Assembly: GCA_016124895.1 (NCBI GenBank)
Contig: WGMU01000037.1
Span: 1 to 53,784, forward strand
Direction: 5' to 3'
DNA length: 53,784 bases
DNA from: a bacterium
GTDB taxonomy: Bacteria; Planctomycetota; Planctomycetia; Planctomycetales; Planctomycetaceae
Position numbers and translations under genes: made by a program. This document shows positions 44,339 through 52,502 of the stretch, piece by piece. The notes below the pieces were generated by a model that did not search any database, had not been told where the DNA came from, and was given only the letters and a program-made list of their open reading frames with translations. Numbering within the stretch: position 1 is the first letter of the stretch; each line of letters opens with the position of its first letter.

Positions 44339-45855
44339 TGACGACTGGCAAGGTTTATCTGGTCGGAGCCGGGCCCGGCGATCCGGGGCTGATTTCGCTG
44401 CGGGCGGTCGAGTGTCTGAAACGAGCAGACGTTGTTCTCTACGACGGACTGGTCAATCCGCTTGTTCTGCAGCACGCGCATGCGAAGTGCGAACGGACCT
44501 GCCGGACATCGGCGCCGGACGGCCGTATTCTCAAACAGGACGAGATCAACGAACGGCTTGTCGAAGCTGCGAAGGCGGGCAACACCGTCGTGCGACTGAA
44601 AGGCGGTGATCCGTTCATTTTCGGTCGCGGTTCAGAAGAAGCGGCGTTTCTGCGTAAACACGGCATCGAGTTTGAAATCGTGCCGGGCATCACGGCGGCC
44701 GTCGCAGCAGGCGAGTACGCCGGACTGTCGCTGACGCATCGCGATCACGCGTCGATGGTGACTTTCGTCACGGGGCACGAGTCTCCGGACAAGCCCGGCA
44801 GCGCACTCGATTACGAACTTCTGGCACGGCTGCCAGGCACCCTCGTCTTTTACATGGGCCTGCATCGGTTGCCGAAGATCGCCGCCTCGCTGATCGAGCA
44901 TGGCAAGTCCGCCGCGACGCCCGCGGCCGTGATCAGCCGCGCGACGACACCGCTGCAACGGACCGTGACCGCCACCCTCAGCGAGATTCCCGACGCGGTG
45001 GCGAACGCCCAGCTCGTTGCGCCGTCGTTGATCATCGTTGGCGAGTGCGTCCGCCAGCGGGACGAACTGGCGTGGTTCGAGCAACGTCCGCTGTTTGGCC
45101 TGAGGATCGGAATCACTCGCCCGGAAGCACAGGCCGCTCCGCAGATCAGCCGCGCGATCGAACTTGGTGCGCAGCCGGTTCTGATGCCGCTGATCGAAAT
45201 TCGCCCGGCCGCCGACACTGGTCCTCTTGATGCCGCGCTGCAGCAGCTCGACGAATTTGACTGGCTGGTCTTTACGAGTGCCAACGGAGTCGACGCGTTC
45301 TTCAACCGCTTGTGGGAAACTGGCCGCGATGCGCGGTCGCTTGGCAGAATCCGCTGCGCCGCGATTGGCCCGAGCACTGCCGACGCGCTGACCGAATTCC
45401 GCGTTCGAGCCGACGTCGTTCCCGACGAATACCGGGCTGAAGCGCTCGCCGCCGCGTTGACTCCTCTGGTGACCGGCCAGCGAGTTCTCTGGCCGCGAAC
45501 CAACCGCGGCCGCGACGTCCTCCCCGACGAACTCGTCGCCGCCGGAGCGACTGTCGAACAGGTCGTCGTTTACGAAAACGTCGACGCTACCTCGCTCCCC
45601 GCTGACGTGCTGGCTGCGATCGAGTGCGAGCAACTCGACTGGATCGCCCTCAGCAGCCCATCGATTGCCCGCAGCCTTGCTAAAAAGATTCCCGACAGGC
45701 TGCGGCCAAAAATCGGTACAACAACGAAGCTCGCAACGATCAGCCCTGTGACCAGCCAGGCGGCCAGAGACGCAGGTTTGCCCGTCTCAGCCGAAGCGAC
45801 GACGTTTACCTGGGACGGCATCTTTGAGGCGATTCAAAAAGCTTCCGTGGAGTGA
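44338..45855 (+). CDS. cobA-hemD: Fused uroporphyrinogen-III methyltransferase and synthase
   Basis: A 505-residue bifunctional enzyme. Residues 1-245 are SUMT (CobA), which methylates uroporphyrinogen III to precorrin-2: VYLVGAGPGDPGLISLRAVE, VVRLKGGDPFIFGRGSEE and FYMGLHRLPKIA. Residues 255-500 are HemD, uroporphyrinogen-III synthase: GLRIGITRPEAQAAPQISRA, DWLVFTSANGVDAFF and DWIALSSPSIARSLAKKIP. One protein thus closes the tetrapyrrole ring and diverts it toward sirohaem or B12. The order CobA-HemD is known in several bacteria. The start at 44338 overlaps the upstream stop codon; the in-frame extension to 44203 lies inside the reductase gene. Confidence 0.94.
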   Translation: MTTGKVYLVGAGPGDPGLISLRAVECLKRADVVLYDGLVNPLVLQHAHAKCERTCRTSAPDGRILKQDEINERLVEAAKAGNTVVRLKGGDPFIFGRGSEEAAFLRKHGIEFEIVPGITAAVAAGEYAGLSLTHRDHASMVTFVTGHESPDKPGSALDYELLARLPGTLVFYMGLHRLPKIAASLIEHGKSAATPAAVISRATTPLQRTVTATLSEIPDAVANAQLVAPSLIIVGECVRQRDELAWFEQRPLFGLRIGITRPEAQAAPQISRAIELGAQPVLMPLIEIRPAADTGPLDAALQQLDEFDWLVFTSANGVDAFFNRLWETGRDARSLGRIRCAAIGPSTADALTEFRVRADVVPDEYRAEALAAALTPLVTGQRVLWPRTNRGRDVLPDELVAAGATVEQVVVYENVDATSLPADVLAAIECEQLDWIALSSPSIARSLAKKIPDRLRPKIGTTTKLATISPVTSQAARDAGLPVSAEATTFTWDGIFEAIQKASVE

Positions 45856-45866
45856 CTCATCAGCCT

Positions 45867-46020
45867 CGACGTTTACGTCGGGGCACGAGCCTTGAGCCGC
45901 GAAGCGGCGACAGCATGTTGCCGTGGGCGTCAGCCCACGGTTGCGGCCCCGCCCGAACACCCGAGCCGCGAAGCGGCGGCAGCGGACGTCATTGCTGTCG
46001 TCGCTTCGCGACTCAACACG
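45867..46020. repeat. Cluster of GC-rich inverted repeats
   Basis: This stretch after cobA-hemD holds four related elements. They are a 14-base hairpin CGACGTTTACGTCG (45867-45880); a unit containing GAGCCGCGAAGCGGCGACAG (from 45894); a perfect 8-bp hairpin CCGTGGGCGTCAGCCCACGG (45921-45940); and a second unit, GAGCCGCGAAGCGGCGGCAG (from 45963). A third copy of the GCGAAGC unit is inverted at 45993-46020. The arrangement is that of mobile palindromic REP-type repeats. It separates cobA-hemD from the convergent sulfatase 2 gene. Confidence 0.75.
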
Positions 46021-46078
46021 CTGCCGCGTCCGCAACTTGAACTCTGAAGTTCGGAACTGTTTCGGAAAGGTTCGACCG

Positions 46079-47476
46079 TTACTTCAGCGGAATCTCCAGT
46101 TGTGACGGGGCCGGCTCGACCGTTTCTTTGTGCCGGACTGCGGCACGCTTGATCGCGGCGATAATGTCCGGATGGTCGGAGGCAACGTTCCATTTTTCGG
46201 ACGGATCGACATTCAGGTTGTAGAGCACTGGCGGGTCGTGTTCGACAGCCTTGTTGTTTCCGGTGTAGGACTCCTGCGTGATGAAGTGCGCTTTCCACGG
46301 GCCGACGCGCATCGCCATCAGCCGCGTCCCGCGATAGTAGAGGACCTCTTTGCGCGGGCTTTCAGTTTTGCCTTTCAGCATGTCCGTCAGGTCGTAGCCG
46401 TCGATGTGCCGGTCGGTCGGTTTGGCCGCTCCGGCCAGTGCGAGATTCGTCACGTAGATGTCCATTGTTGTGCCGAGTTCGGCGCTGACCTGACCGGCGG
46501 GGATCGTGCCCGGCCACCAGCAGACCGACGGCTCGCGCATCCCGCCGTCCCACGTCGTGCCTTTGCCGTCACGGAGCAGACCGGCTGATCCACCGTGCTC
46601 GTTGAACGTCAGCCACGGGCCATTGTCACTGGTGAACCAGACAATTGTATTCTGATCGAGCTTCAGTCGCCGCAGCGTGTCGAGCACCTGGCCGACGCTC
46701 CAGTCGATTTCCTCGACAACGTCACCGAACAGGCCGCGCAGACTGCGGCCCTCGAATTCCTTCGAACGGAACAGCGGCACATGCGGCAGGCTGTGCGGCA
46801 GGTACAGGAAGAACTTCCGGTCCTTGTTCTCCTTGATGAACGACAACGCCGCTTCGGTGTAACGCCTCGTAATCGTCGTCTGGTCGGCCGGCCGCTCGGC
46901 GATTTCGAGATTCCGCATCAGTGGCACATTCCAGTATTCGACCTTCGGATTCCAGAACGACTCGCGGCCCTTCGGGGCATCGTTCACGCGGTCCATATCG
47001 TTCGAGTAGGGGATGCCGAAGTAGGAATCGAAGCCATTGCTGGTCGGCAGAAACTGCGGCAGATGGCCGAGGTGCCACTTGCCAACGCAGGCCGTCGCGT
47101 AGCCGGCGTCTTTGAGAGCTTCGGCCATCGTGATCTCAGAGGCCGGGATGCCGCCGCCGGAATTCGGAAACAGGACGCGTCTCGTATCGCTGCACATGCC
47201 GCTGCGGATCGGCAGTCGGCCGGTCATCAGCGCGGCCCGGCTCGGTGTGCAGACCGGTGAGGCCGAATAGAACTGCGTCAGCCGGACACCTTCGGCCGCC
47301 ATGCGATCCAGGTTCGGCGTTTTGATTGTTGGGTGCCCGAAACAGCCGAGGTCTCCGTACCCGAGATCGTCAGCGAAAATGACAACGATGTTCGGCGTTT
47401 CTGCTGCAGTGGCCCGACGAGTTGTCGGCAGCAGGGCCAGGCACGCAGCGACACTCAGCAGCAGTTTATTCAGCAT
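46079..47476 (-). CDS. Exported formylglycine sulfatase 2 (arylsulfatase A-like)
   Basis: A 465-residue type I sulfatase of the arylsulfatase A/GALNS type. The signal peptide ends near residue 24 (RATAAE). Metal ligands lie in VVIFADDLGYGDLGCFG (D36, D37), and the formylglycine Cys is C76 in VCTPSRAALMTGRLPIRSG. VWFTSDNGPWLTFNEHGGSA is the second metal-binding segment. It is only distantly similar to sulfatase 1 at 41459, so the two probably act on different sulfate esters. No maturation enzyme is encoded nearby. Confidence 0.94.
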   Translation of the reverse strand: MLNKLLLSVAACLALLPTTRRATAAETPNIVVIFADDLGYGDLGCFGHPTIKTPNLDRMAAEGVRLTQFYSASPVCTPSRAALMTGRLPIRSGMCSDTRRVLFPNSGGGIPASEITMAEALKDAGYATACVGKWHLGHLPQFLPTSNGFDSYFGIPYSNDMDRVNDAPKGRESFWNPKVEYWNVPLMRNLEIAERPADQTTITRRYTEAALSFIKENKDRKFFLYLPHSLPHVPLFRSKEFEGRSLRGLFGDVVEEIDWSVGQVLDTLRRLKLDQNTIVWFTSDNGPWLTFNEHGGSAGLLRDGKGTTWDGGMREPSVCWWPGTIPAGQVSAELGTTMDIYVTNLALAGAAKPTDRHIDGYDLTDMLKGKTESPRKEVLYYRGTRLMAMRVGPWKAHFITQESYTGNNKAVEHDPPVLYNLNVDPSEKWNVASDHPDIIAAIKRAAVRHKETVEPAPSQLEIPLK

Positions 47477-47817
47477 GGGACAGTCTCGTTTTTCAGGAGT
47501 CGGCAGGGAGCAATGGATGAAGCGGCACGACTTCCCGGCAGTTGTCGCCTCTCCAGTCAGAGAAACCGCCGCGGTCGATCTCGTTACGGATAACGGTTTC
47601 CGGCGAGCAGCTCAATCTACTGACGATGCCCCGCCACTCAGTGAGTTGATTCTGTCGAGGATCTCCGATGATTTCAGAAGTCCACCCGATGGCTGAACCG
47701 ACTCGCTGGTCTCCCGTTACGCGGCCTCCGCCTTGCCGCCTGTTTGCAGGTCTTCATCCCAGCCATTGTGGCGAGACCGGCAGCCAGTAAACTCCGGGGC
47801 AACTTTCCGGGACGTTT
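47477..47817. other. Intergenic region between sulfatase 2 and nfeD
   Basis: A 341-base divergent region that must hold promoters for the sulfatase and the nfeD-floA operon. I find no clear promoter boxes, operator dyad, repeat or short gene. Confidence 0.4.
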
Positions 47818-48501
47818 GTGACGAGTCGTTTCTGGTTTTCCGCACTGATTGACTGGCTGGCAGAAATGGAAACTTATCCCATCCTGGTGGTTCTACTGGT
47901 GACGGTTGGCCTGGCCGCGCTCGTCGGTGAACTGATGATTCCGTCTGCTGGAATTCTGACCGTTGTTGCGCTCGGATGCCTGGGAGGTTCGGCCTGGTGT
48001 GCCTGGCAGGCCTGGTACGCGAAAGGCAATCTGGTTGCCTGGTGGAGTTACGTCGGCGCGGTCCTGTTTCTAATGCCCACTGCGATTTCCGCGACATTAT
48101 ACATCCTGCCGCGGACCAGCTTCGGCCAGGAACTGTTTGCTGCTCCCCAGTCGGCGGAAGAGCTGACTCCGTTTCAGGACGAAGGGCAGAAACTGCACTC
48201 GCTCATCAATCAGCACGGTCACACGCAGAATCTGTTCTCGCCGGGGGGCATGGTGCAGATTGGCCGCGACCGGTTTCACGCCGAAAGCGAGGGCATGATG
48301 ATTGACCCGGATACGGAAGTTGTTGTTGTCGGTGTCAAAGGTAATCGTCTGGTCGTGTGTCCGTTGTCGCTGTATGAGGACTCGCGCAGCACGGCTGCAG
48401 CGGCGACCGAGCCACCCGCGTTTGACGCAGAGAACGCCGATTCAGACGATCCGTCTGGCCATGGCCGTTCGATTGACTTTGATGTCCCGGAAACTGCCTG
48501 A
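47818..48501 (+). CDS. nfeD: NfeD-family membrane protein
   Basis: A 227-residue membrane protein. Three hydrophobic helices occur at about residues 20-40, 44-60 and 75-98. They are followed by a C-terminal OB-fold domain (GGMVQIGRDRFHAESEGMMI, then DTEVVVVGVKGNRLVVCPL). NfeD proteins work beside flotillin/stomatin-type scaffolds; here floA follows 58 bases downstream, as in the Bacillus yqeZ-yqfA arrangement. The start is GTG at 47818 with GGGA upstream; an internal ATG at 47866 is the alternative. The tail after the OB fold is acidic and probably disordered. Confidence 0.88.
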   Translation: MTSRFWFSALIDWLAEMETYPILVVLLVTVGLAALVGELMIPSAGILTVVALGCLGGSAWCAWQAWYAKGNLVAWWSYVGAVLFLMPTAISATLYILPRTSFGQELFAAPQSAEELTPFQDEGQKLHSLINQHGHTQNLFSPGGMVQIGRDRFHAESEGMMIDPDTEVVVVGVKGNRLVVCPLSLYEDSRSTAAAATEPPAFDAENADSDDPSGHGRSIDFDVPETA

Positions 48502-48559
48502 TCTGCCGCTTATTCTGGATTGACTGAACTCTCCCGTCACGTGCTGGAAGGACCTCACG

Positions 48560-49615
48560 ATGCCGCTTCTGAACGTACCGCTCGCAGCGATCCCCACCGA
48601 AGTGATGGTCGGTATTTCGATCGTCGTCATCGTCTTCGGTCTGATTTTTATCGCGGTCTTTTTCCGCTACATCCAGCTCTGGATTCAGTGCAAGATGACG
48701 CGGGCGGGAATCTCGTTTCCGAATCTGGTGATGATGTCGCTCCGTAAAGTGAACCCGACGATTATTGTCCGCAGCAAAATCATGGCAGTGCAGGCAGGGT
48801 TGACTCATGACTATCCGATCTCGACGCGGCAGCTTGAAGCGCACTACCTGGCAGGAGGGAGTGTACCGAATGTGATTCGCGCTCTGATTGCCGCTCACCG
48901 AGCGAAACTGGATATCGACTGGCAGGTTGCGCAGGCGATCGACCTCGCTGGCCGTGACATTCTGGACGCAGTGAAGACCAGTGTTTATCCGAAGGTGATT
49001 GACTGCCCGGATCCGAAGAAGAACGCGGGTACGCTCGACGCTGTCGCCGGCGACGGAATTCAGTTGAAGGCGCGAGCCCGCGTGACGGTCCGCACGAATC
49101 TGAAGCAGCTTGTCGGCGGAGCGACCGAAGAAACGGTCATCGCACGAGTCGGGCAGGGCATCGTTCAGGCGATTGGGTCGACGCCAAGCTACAAAGCGGT
49201 GCTGGAAAACCCGGACCGCATTTCGCGGCTGGTGCTGAAGCAGGGATTGGAAGCAAATACCGCGTTCGAAATCGTGTCGATCGATATCGCCGATATCGAC
49301 GTTGGAGAAAACATCGGAGCCCGACTGCAGGCGGATCAGGCGGAAGCCGACATGCGCGTCGCTCAGGCGAAAGCGGAAGAACTGCGTGCCGCGGCGTTTG
49401 CCAAGGAGCAGGAAAACATCGCCAAAGTTCAGGAGTCGAAGGCGAAAGTTGTCCTTGCGGAAGCAGAAGTGCCAAAGGCGATGGCTGAAGCCTTCAATTC
49501 AGGCAAGCTGGGGTTGATGGATTATTACGATATGAAGAACGTGCAGGCCGATACAAAGATGCGCGACTCGCTGTCGGGAGTTGGGGCGATTTCCGCTCCC
49601 ACTGCGGCATCGTAG
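48560..49615 (+). CDS. floA: Flotillin-like scaffold protein FloA
   Basis: A 351-residue FloA (YqfA/UPF0365) protein, a little longer than the Bacillus one. A membrane hairpin or anchor covers about residues 16-45 ([20 protein letters not shown]). A SPFH-like domain follows ([38 protein letters not shown]), then an Ala/Glu-rich helical segment (about 270-335) that drives oligomerisation. FloA scaffolds membrane microdomains and interacts with isoprenoid lipids. AAGGA precedes the ATG. It forms an operon with nfeD and the small membrane protein gene that follows. Confidence 0.95.
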   Translation: MPLLNVPLAAIPTEVMVGISIVVIVFGLIFIAVFFRYIQLWIQCKMTRAGISFPNLVMMSLRKVNPTIIVRSKIMAVQAGLTHDYPISTRQLEAHYLAGGSVPNVIRALIAAHRAKLDIDWQVAQAIDLAGRDILDAVKTSVYPKVIDCPDPKKNAGTLDAVAGDGIQLKARARVTVRTNLKQLVGGATEETVIARVGQGIVQAIGSTPSYKAVLENPDRISRLVLKQGLEANTAFEIVSIDIADIDVGENIGARLQADQAEADMRVAQAKAEELRAAAFAKEQENIAKVQESKAKVVLAEAEVPKAMAEAFNSGKLGLMDYYDMKNVQADTKMRDSLSGVGAISAPTAAS

Positions 49616-49679
49616 GCCGTCGCGTCGTCGAGTTCTCTGCAGTCGAAAGTTCGCCATCGCTACCGGAAGCGAGTCAGAC

Positions 49680-50327
49680 ATGAACGTCCCTGTCCTGCTG
49701 GCCTTTGATATTGGCGAGGTGTTGTGGGTCCTCTTCGTCATCGTGGCGATGATCAGCGGCATCATCAACAAGATGAAGGAAGGGAAGGCAGCGGAAGCGC
49801 GACAGCAGCGGCGTGCTCAGGGCGGCCCTCCTCGCGCTCGAGAGCAGTTGCAGGATGAGATTTCGCAGTTCCTCGAAGAGCTGAATACGGGGAATCCCGT
49901 GCCGAGTCCGCGACCTCAGCAGCAGCGTCCGACTCGTGAACGGGCGAGGTCGTCACAGCAGCCTCAGCGAGGCAGGAAGCGTCGACAGAGCGGCCAGGAG
50001 TCGGCAACCGCAAATGCTTCGGATCAAGGACGTACGCCGTCGACGCGGCGTAACGGGCTGGAGCACGAAATCAGCACGATGAAACAGCGGCACGTGCAGA
50101 GCGAGGTCCACGAACGGCATCTTCAATCGAATGTGGGCGAGCATCAGCCGGGGAGGCTGGCAGAATCCATGGCTGAAGCCGGGGCGTCCCAGGCGGCCGT
50201 CATTGCTGCTGTCGGGCTGCCGCCAGTCGCGCAACTGCTGACCCGCCGCGACGGACTCGCTAACGCCATCGTGCTCAACGAAATTCTGTCGCCGCCGGTC
50301 AGCCGTCGTCGTGTACGCGGACATTGA
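49680..50327 (+). CDS. Single-span membrane protein downstream of floA
   Basis: A 215-residue protein of unknown function. One membrane helix (about residues 8-27, VLWVLFVIVAMISGIINKMK) is followed by a very basic, Gln/Arg-rich cytoplasmic region (about 35-110). A better-ordered C-terminus follows, with VIAAVGLPPVAQLLTRRDGL and AIVLNEILSPPVSRRR. It lies 65 bases after floA on the same strand, which suggests a role in the same membrane scaffold, analogous in position but not in sequence to yqfB. The start at 49680 is chosen because the preceding 33 codons overlap floA and look random. Confidence 0.75.
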   Translation: MNVPVLLAFDIGEVLWVLFVIVAMISGIINKMKEGKAAEARQQRRAQGGPPRAREQLQDEISQFLEELNTGNPVPSPRPQQQRPTRERARSSQQPQRGRKRRQSGQESATANASDQGRTPSTRRNGLEHEISTMKQRHVQSEVHERHLQSNVGEHQPGRLAESMAEAGASQAAVIAAVGLPPVAQLLTRRDGLANAIVLNEILSPPVSRRRVRGH

Positions 50328-50457
50328 TCGTTCGCGCATCAGAACCGTCGAACGGAATTTGCCCTATTCCCAGCGTTTGGCAGACGACTCTCCACCTGGC
50401 CGCAATCGACAGGGAGGACTGATTCGGCAGTGCAGCCCGGAGCGGACGAATTCTGTC

Positions 50458-52164
50458 CTACGAGTTCAGGCCACCGGTTTCTGACAGCATCGCTTCCTGA
50501 TTTTCGGCGTCTGCTTTCAGTGCGTACAGGGCGATATCTCCGAACTTCTGCTGGCACTTCGGGCACTTGGCTTTGGCAATGCCTTTGCCGTTGGCGCCGC
50601 CGAGTTTCTCTTTCTTGCGGCTGTCTTCGCTGACCACCAGCCCGCAGGCCTGGCATTTCCGGCCAACGATTTCGAGTTCCATACCTGGGTCGGCTTTATG
50701 GAAGTCGGTCACCTCGATCGCGGTGATCTGCCGGTCGCTGTAATGGCACTTCGCCTTGATTTCCGAATCAGTCAGCGGAACGCCTTCCATCTGACCGAGA
50801 TCCTTAACACCGAACAGCTTGTCGAGCAGGCCGGCGAACTCGCGGAACTGAGACAGCGTGAACGAGACAAACAGAATGTCTTTGACATCTTTGTCCTGAT
50901 CTGTCAGCGGCAGTCGTACGGCAATGCGGCCTTCACCGAAGACGGGCACGCCAGCGAACATCGATTCGTGGATGTAGGCGGCCGGCTGGACGACGGTGAT
51001 CTTCTGCATGTCCGCCGGCATGAAATCGCGGTGCCCGGCGGCTGGCAGATCCAGCAGTTCCTTTTCCAGCCGCAGGTGTTCCTGAGCCTCTTCGCGAAGC
51101 AGCTCGCGTTTCTTCGAGTTCTTTTCGCCGTTGAACAGGCCGGAGTTCTGTTTGCCATGCGAAATGACAATCATTGCCTCGTCGGAGAACGCCAGATCAA
51201 CGTCCTGAAATTCCTTCTCAAGGCTGCCTGGCTTCAGTTTCAGTTTCGTCGGATCGACATGGTGCAGCGGGAGGTCGACCAGCCAGGTGTGGTAACGGCT
51301 CTGCTTTGCGGCGTCTTCTTCCGCCTTCTTTGCTTCCTGCTTTTTCTTTTCCCAGTCAATACCCGGAACATGGAAGAACGACTTGCAGCGCGGACAGCGG
51401 CCTGTCATGCCGCGGTATTTTTCCTCGACCTGAATGCGGTGTCCGTTCGGGCAGAACACAAACAGAAAGCCCGGCATCGCGACTTTTTCGCCCTGAGCCT
51501 TCTTCTTCTTGCGATCCCTGGCCCGCTCGACCGCTTCGTTTTCCTCCTGCAGGGCGATGTCGAGCAGCGGGTCACCGGTTGCGGGAGTAGCGGCAGCCGG
51601 TTGCTTTGATTCTGCATCCGTCGCGCCGACGGCTTTTGATTTTGATACTGTGGCGGCAGATGCGTCCGCCGGTTCATGCACGGCAGAATCCGGTTCTTTG
51701 ATCGTCGTCTGAGGCGTGACGGGAGTACTCGCTGCAGCCGCTGCCTGCATTGACTGCAGTTCCGCTTCGGACATCAGGTTCAGTCCGTCGGCGAGCTGAA
51801 AATCGTCCTCGCCCGCCGTGCTGTCTGTAACGCTGGCGTCGGGATCAACAGGACCCCTGCCGGAACCCGGCGCGAGGCTGTATGTCACCGGCTGCGGACC
51901 ATCCAGCAGTTTCTGATATTTTTCAGCGATTTCTTCCCGCAGGAATCCGCCACAGCGCCAGCAGCGCACCAGACCGCTGCGCACCAGTTCGCCGCAGTCC
52001 GGACAGGCAACTTCGTCTTCAGCGGCGCGAACCACCGACGGCAGATCAGCAGCGTGAGTCACGCCGTGTTCGGGCTTCAGAACATGGTGGCACGTCGGGC
52101 ACTGAATCGTGTCGCTCAGAACCAGATTCTTGCAGGACGGGCACGAAATAATGGAAACGCTCAT
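50458..52164 (-). CDS. Multi-zinc-ribbon cytoplasmic protein
   Basis: A 568-residue protein with several Cys4 zinc ribbons. N-terminal pairs are C8/C11 with C22/C25 (CPSC...CPTC) and C54/C57 with C68/C71 (CPDC...CWRC). A central ribbon is FCPNGHRIQV...GRCPRCKSFFHVPG, and a C-terminal one is KCQACG...KCPKCQ. A Lys/Glu-rich helix follows the central ribbon. The region around residues 300-500 is a folded domain that I do not recognise. The start at 52164 begins directly with the first ribbon; the in-frame extension to 52257 is unlikely. Nucleic-acid or protein binding is possible; no function can be named. Confidence 0.78.
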   Translation of the reverse strand: MSVSIISCPSCKNLVLSDTIQCPTCHHVLKPEHGVTHAADLPSVVRAAEDEVACPDCGELVRSGLVRCWRCGGFLREEIAEKYQKLLDGPQPVTYSLAPGSGRGPVDPDASVTDSTAGEDDFQLADGLNLMSEAELQSMQAAAAASTPVTPQTTIKEPDSAVHEPADASAATVSKSKAVGATDAESKQPAAATPATGDPLLDIALQEENEAVERARDRKKKKAQGEKVAMPGFLFVFCPNGHRIQVEEKYRGMTGRCPRCKSFFHVPGIDWEKKKQEAKKAEEDAAKQSRYHTWLVDLPLHHVDPTKLKLKPGSLEKEFQDVDLAFSDEAMIVISHGKQNSGLFNGEKNSKKRELLREEAQEHLRLEKELLDLPAAGHRDFMPADMQKITVVQPAAYIHESMFAGVPVFGEGRIAVRLPLTDQDKDVKDILFVSFTLSQFREFAGLLDKLFGVKDLGQMEGVPLTDSEIKAKCHYSDRQITAIEVTDFHKADPGMELEIVGRKCQACGLVVSEDSRKKEKLGGANGKGIAKAKCPKCQQKFGDIALYALKADAENQEAMLSETGGLNS

Positions 52165-52502
52165 TCCGACAGGTCCAGGAACGTCAGATAGACATCGGGA
52201 AAAGAAAGATTCGGAGTGATACCGAACAGAAATGCCAGCGTGAAGGGCAGCGATCAATCCCTGACTCTAACACAGCGATCGGCCGATTTCAGCCCGGAAC
52301 ATCGCTTCCCGGCAGAGCCGCCAGGATAGCATACGACGCGCGCTGTCCGACCGGTCAAAACCAACGGGTCGCGCAGCATCGTTGCCGGCGAGCGGCCTGT
52401 AACGAACAGAGCGATCTGGTCTACTCTGACCTCTCAACCAGATCGGACAATTCGACGGCCAGTCCGGACTCAATGCGCGACAGACTGCAGACTGCCGCTG
52501 TG
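52165..52502. other. Intergenic region between zinc-ribbon gene and RTX gene 3
   Basis: A 338-base region upstream of the zinc-ribbon gene and downstream of RTX gene 3 (both minus strand). I see no gene, strong hairpin or operator dyad in it. Confidence 0.4.
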
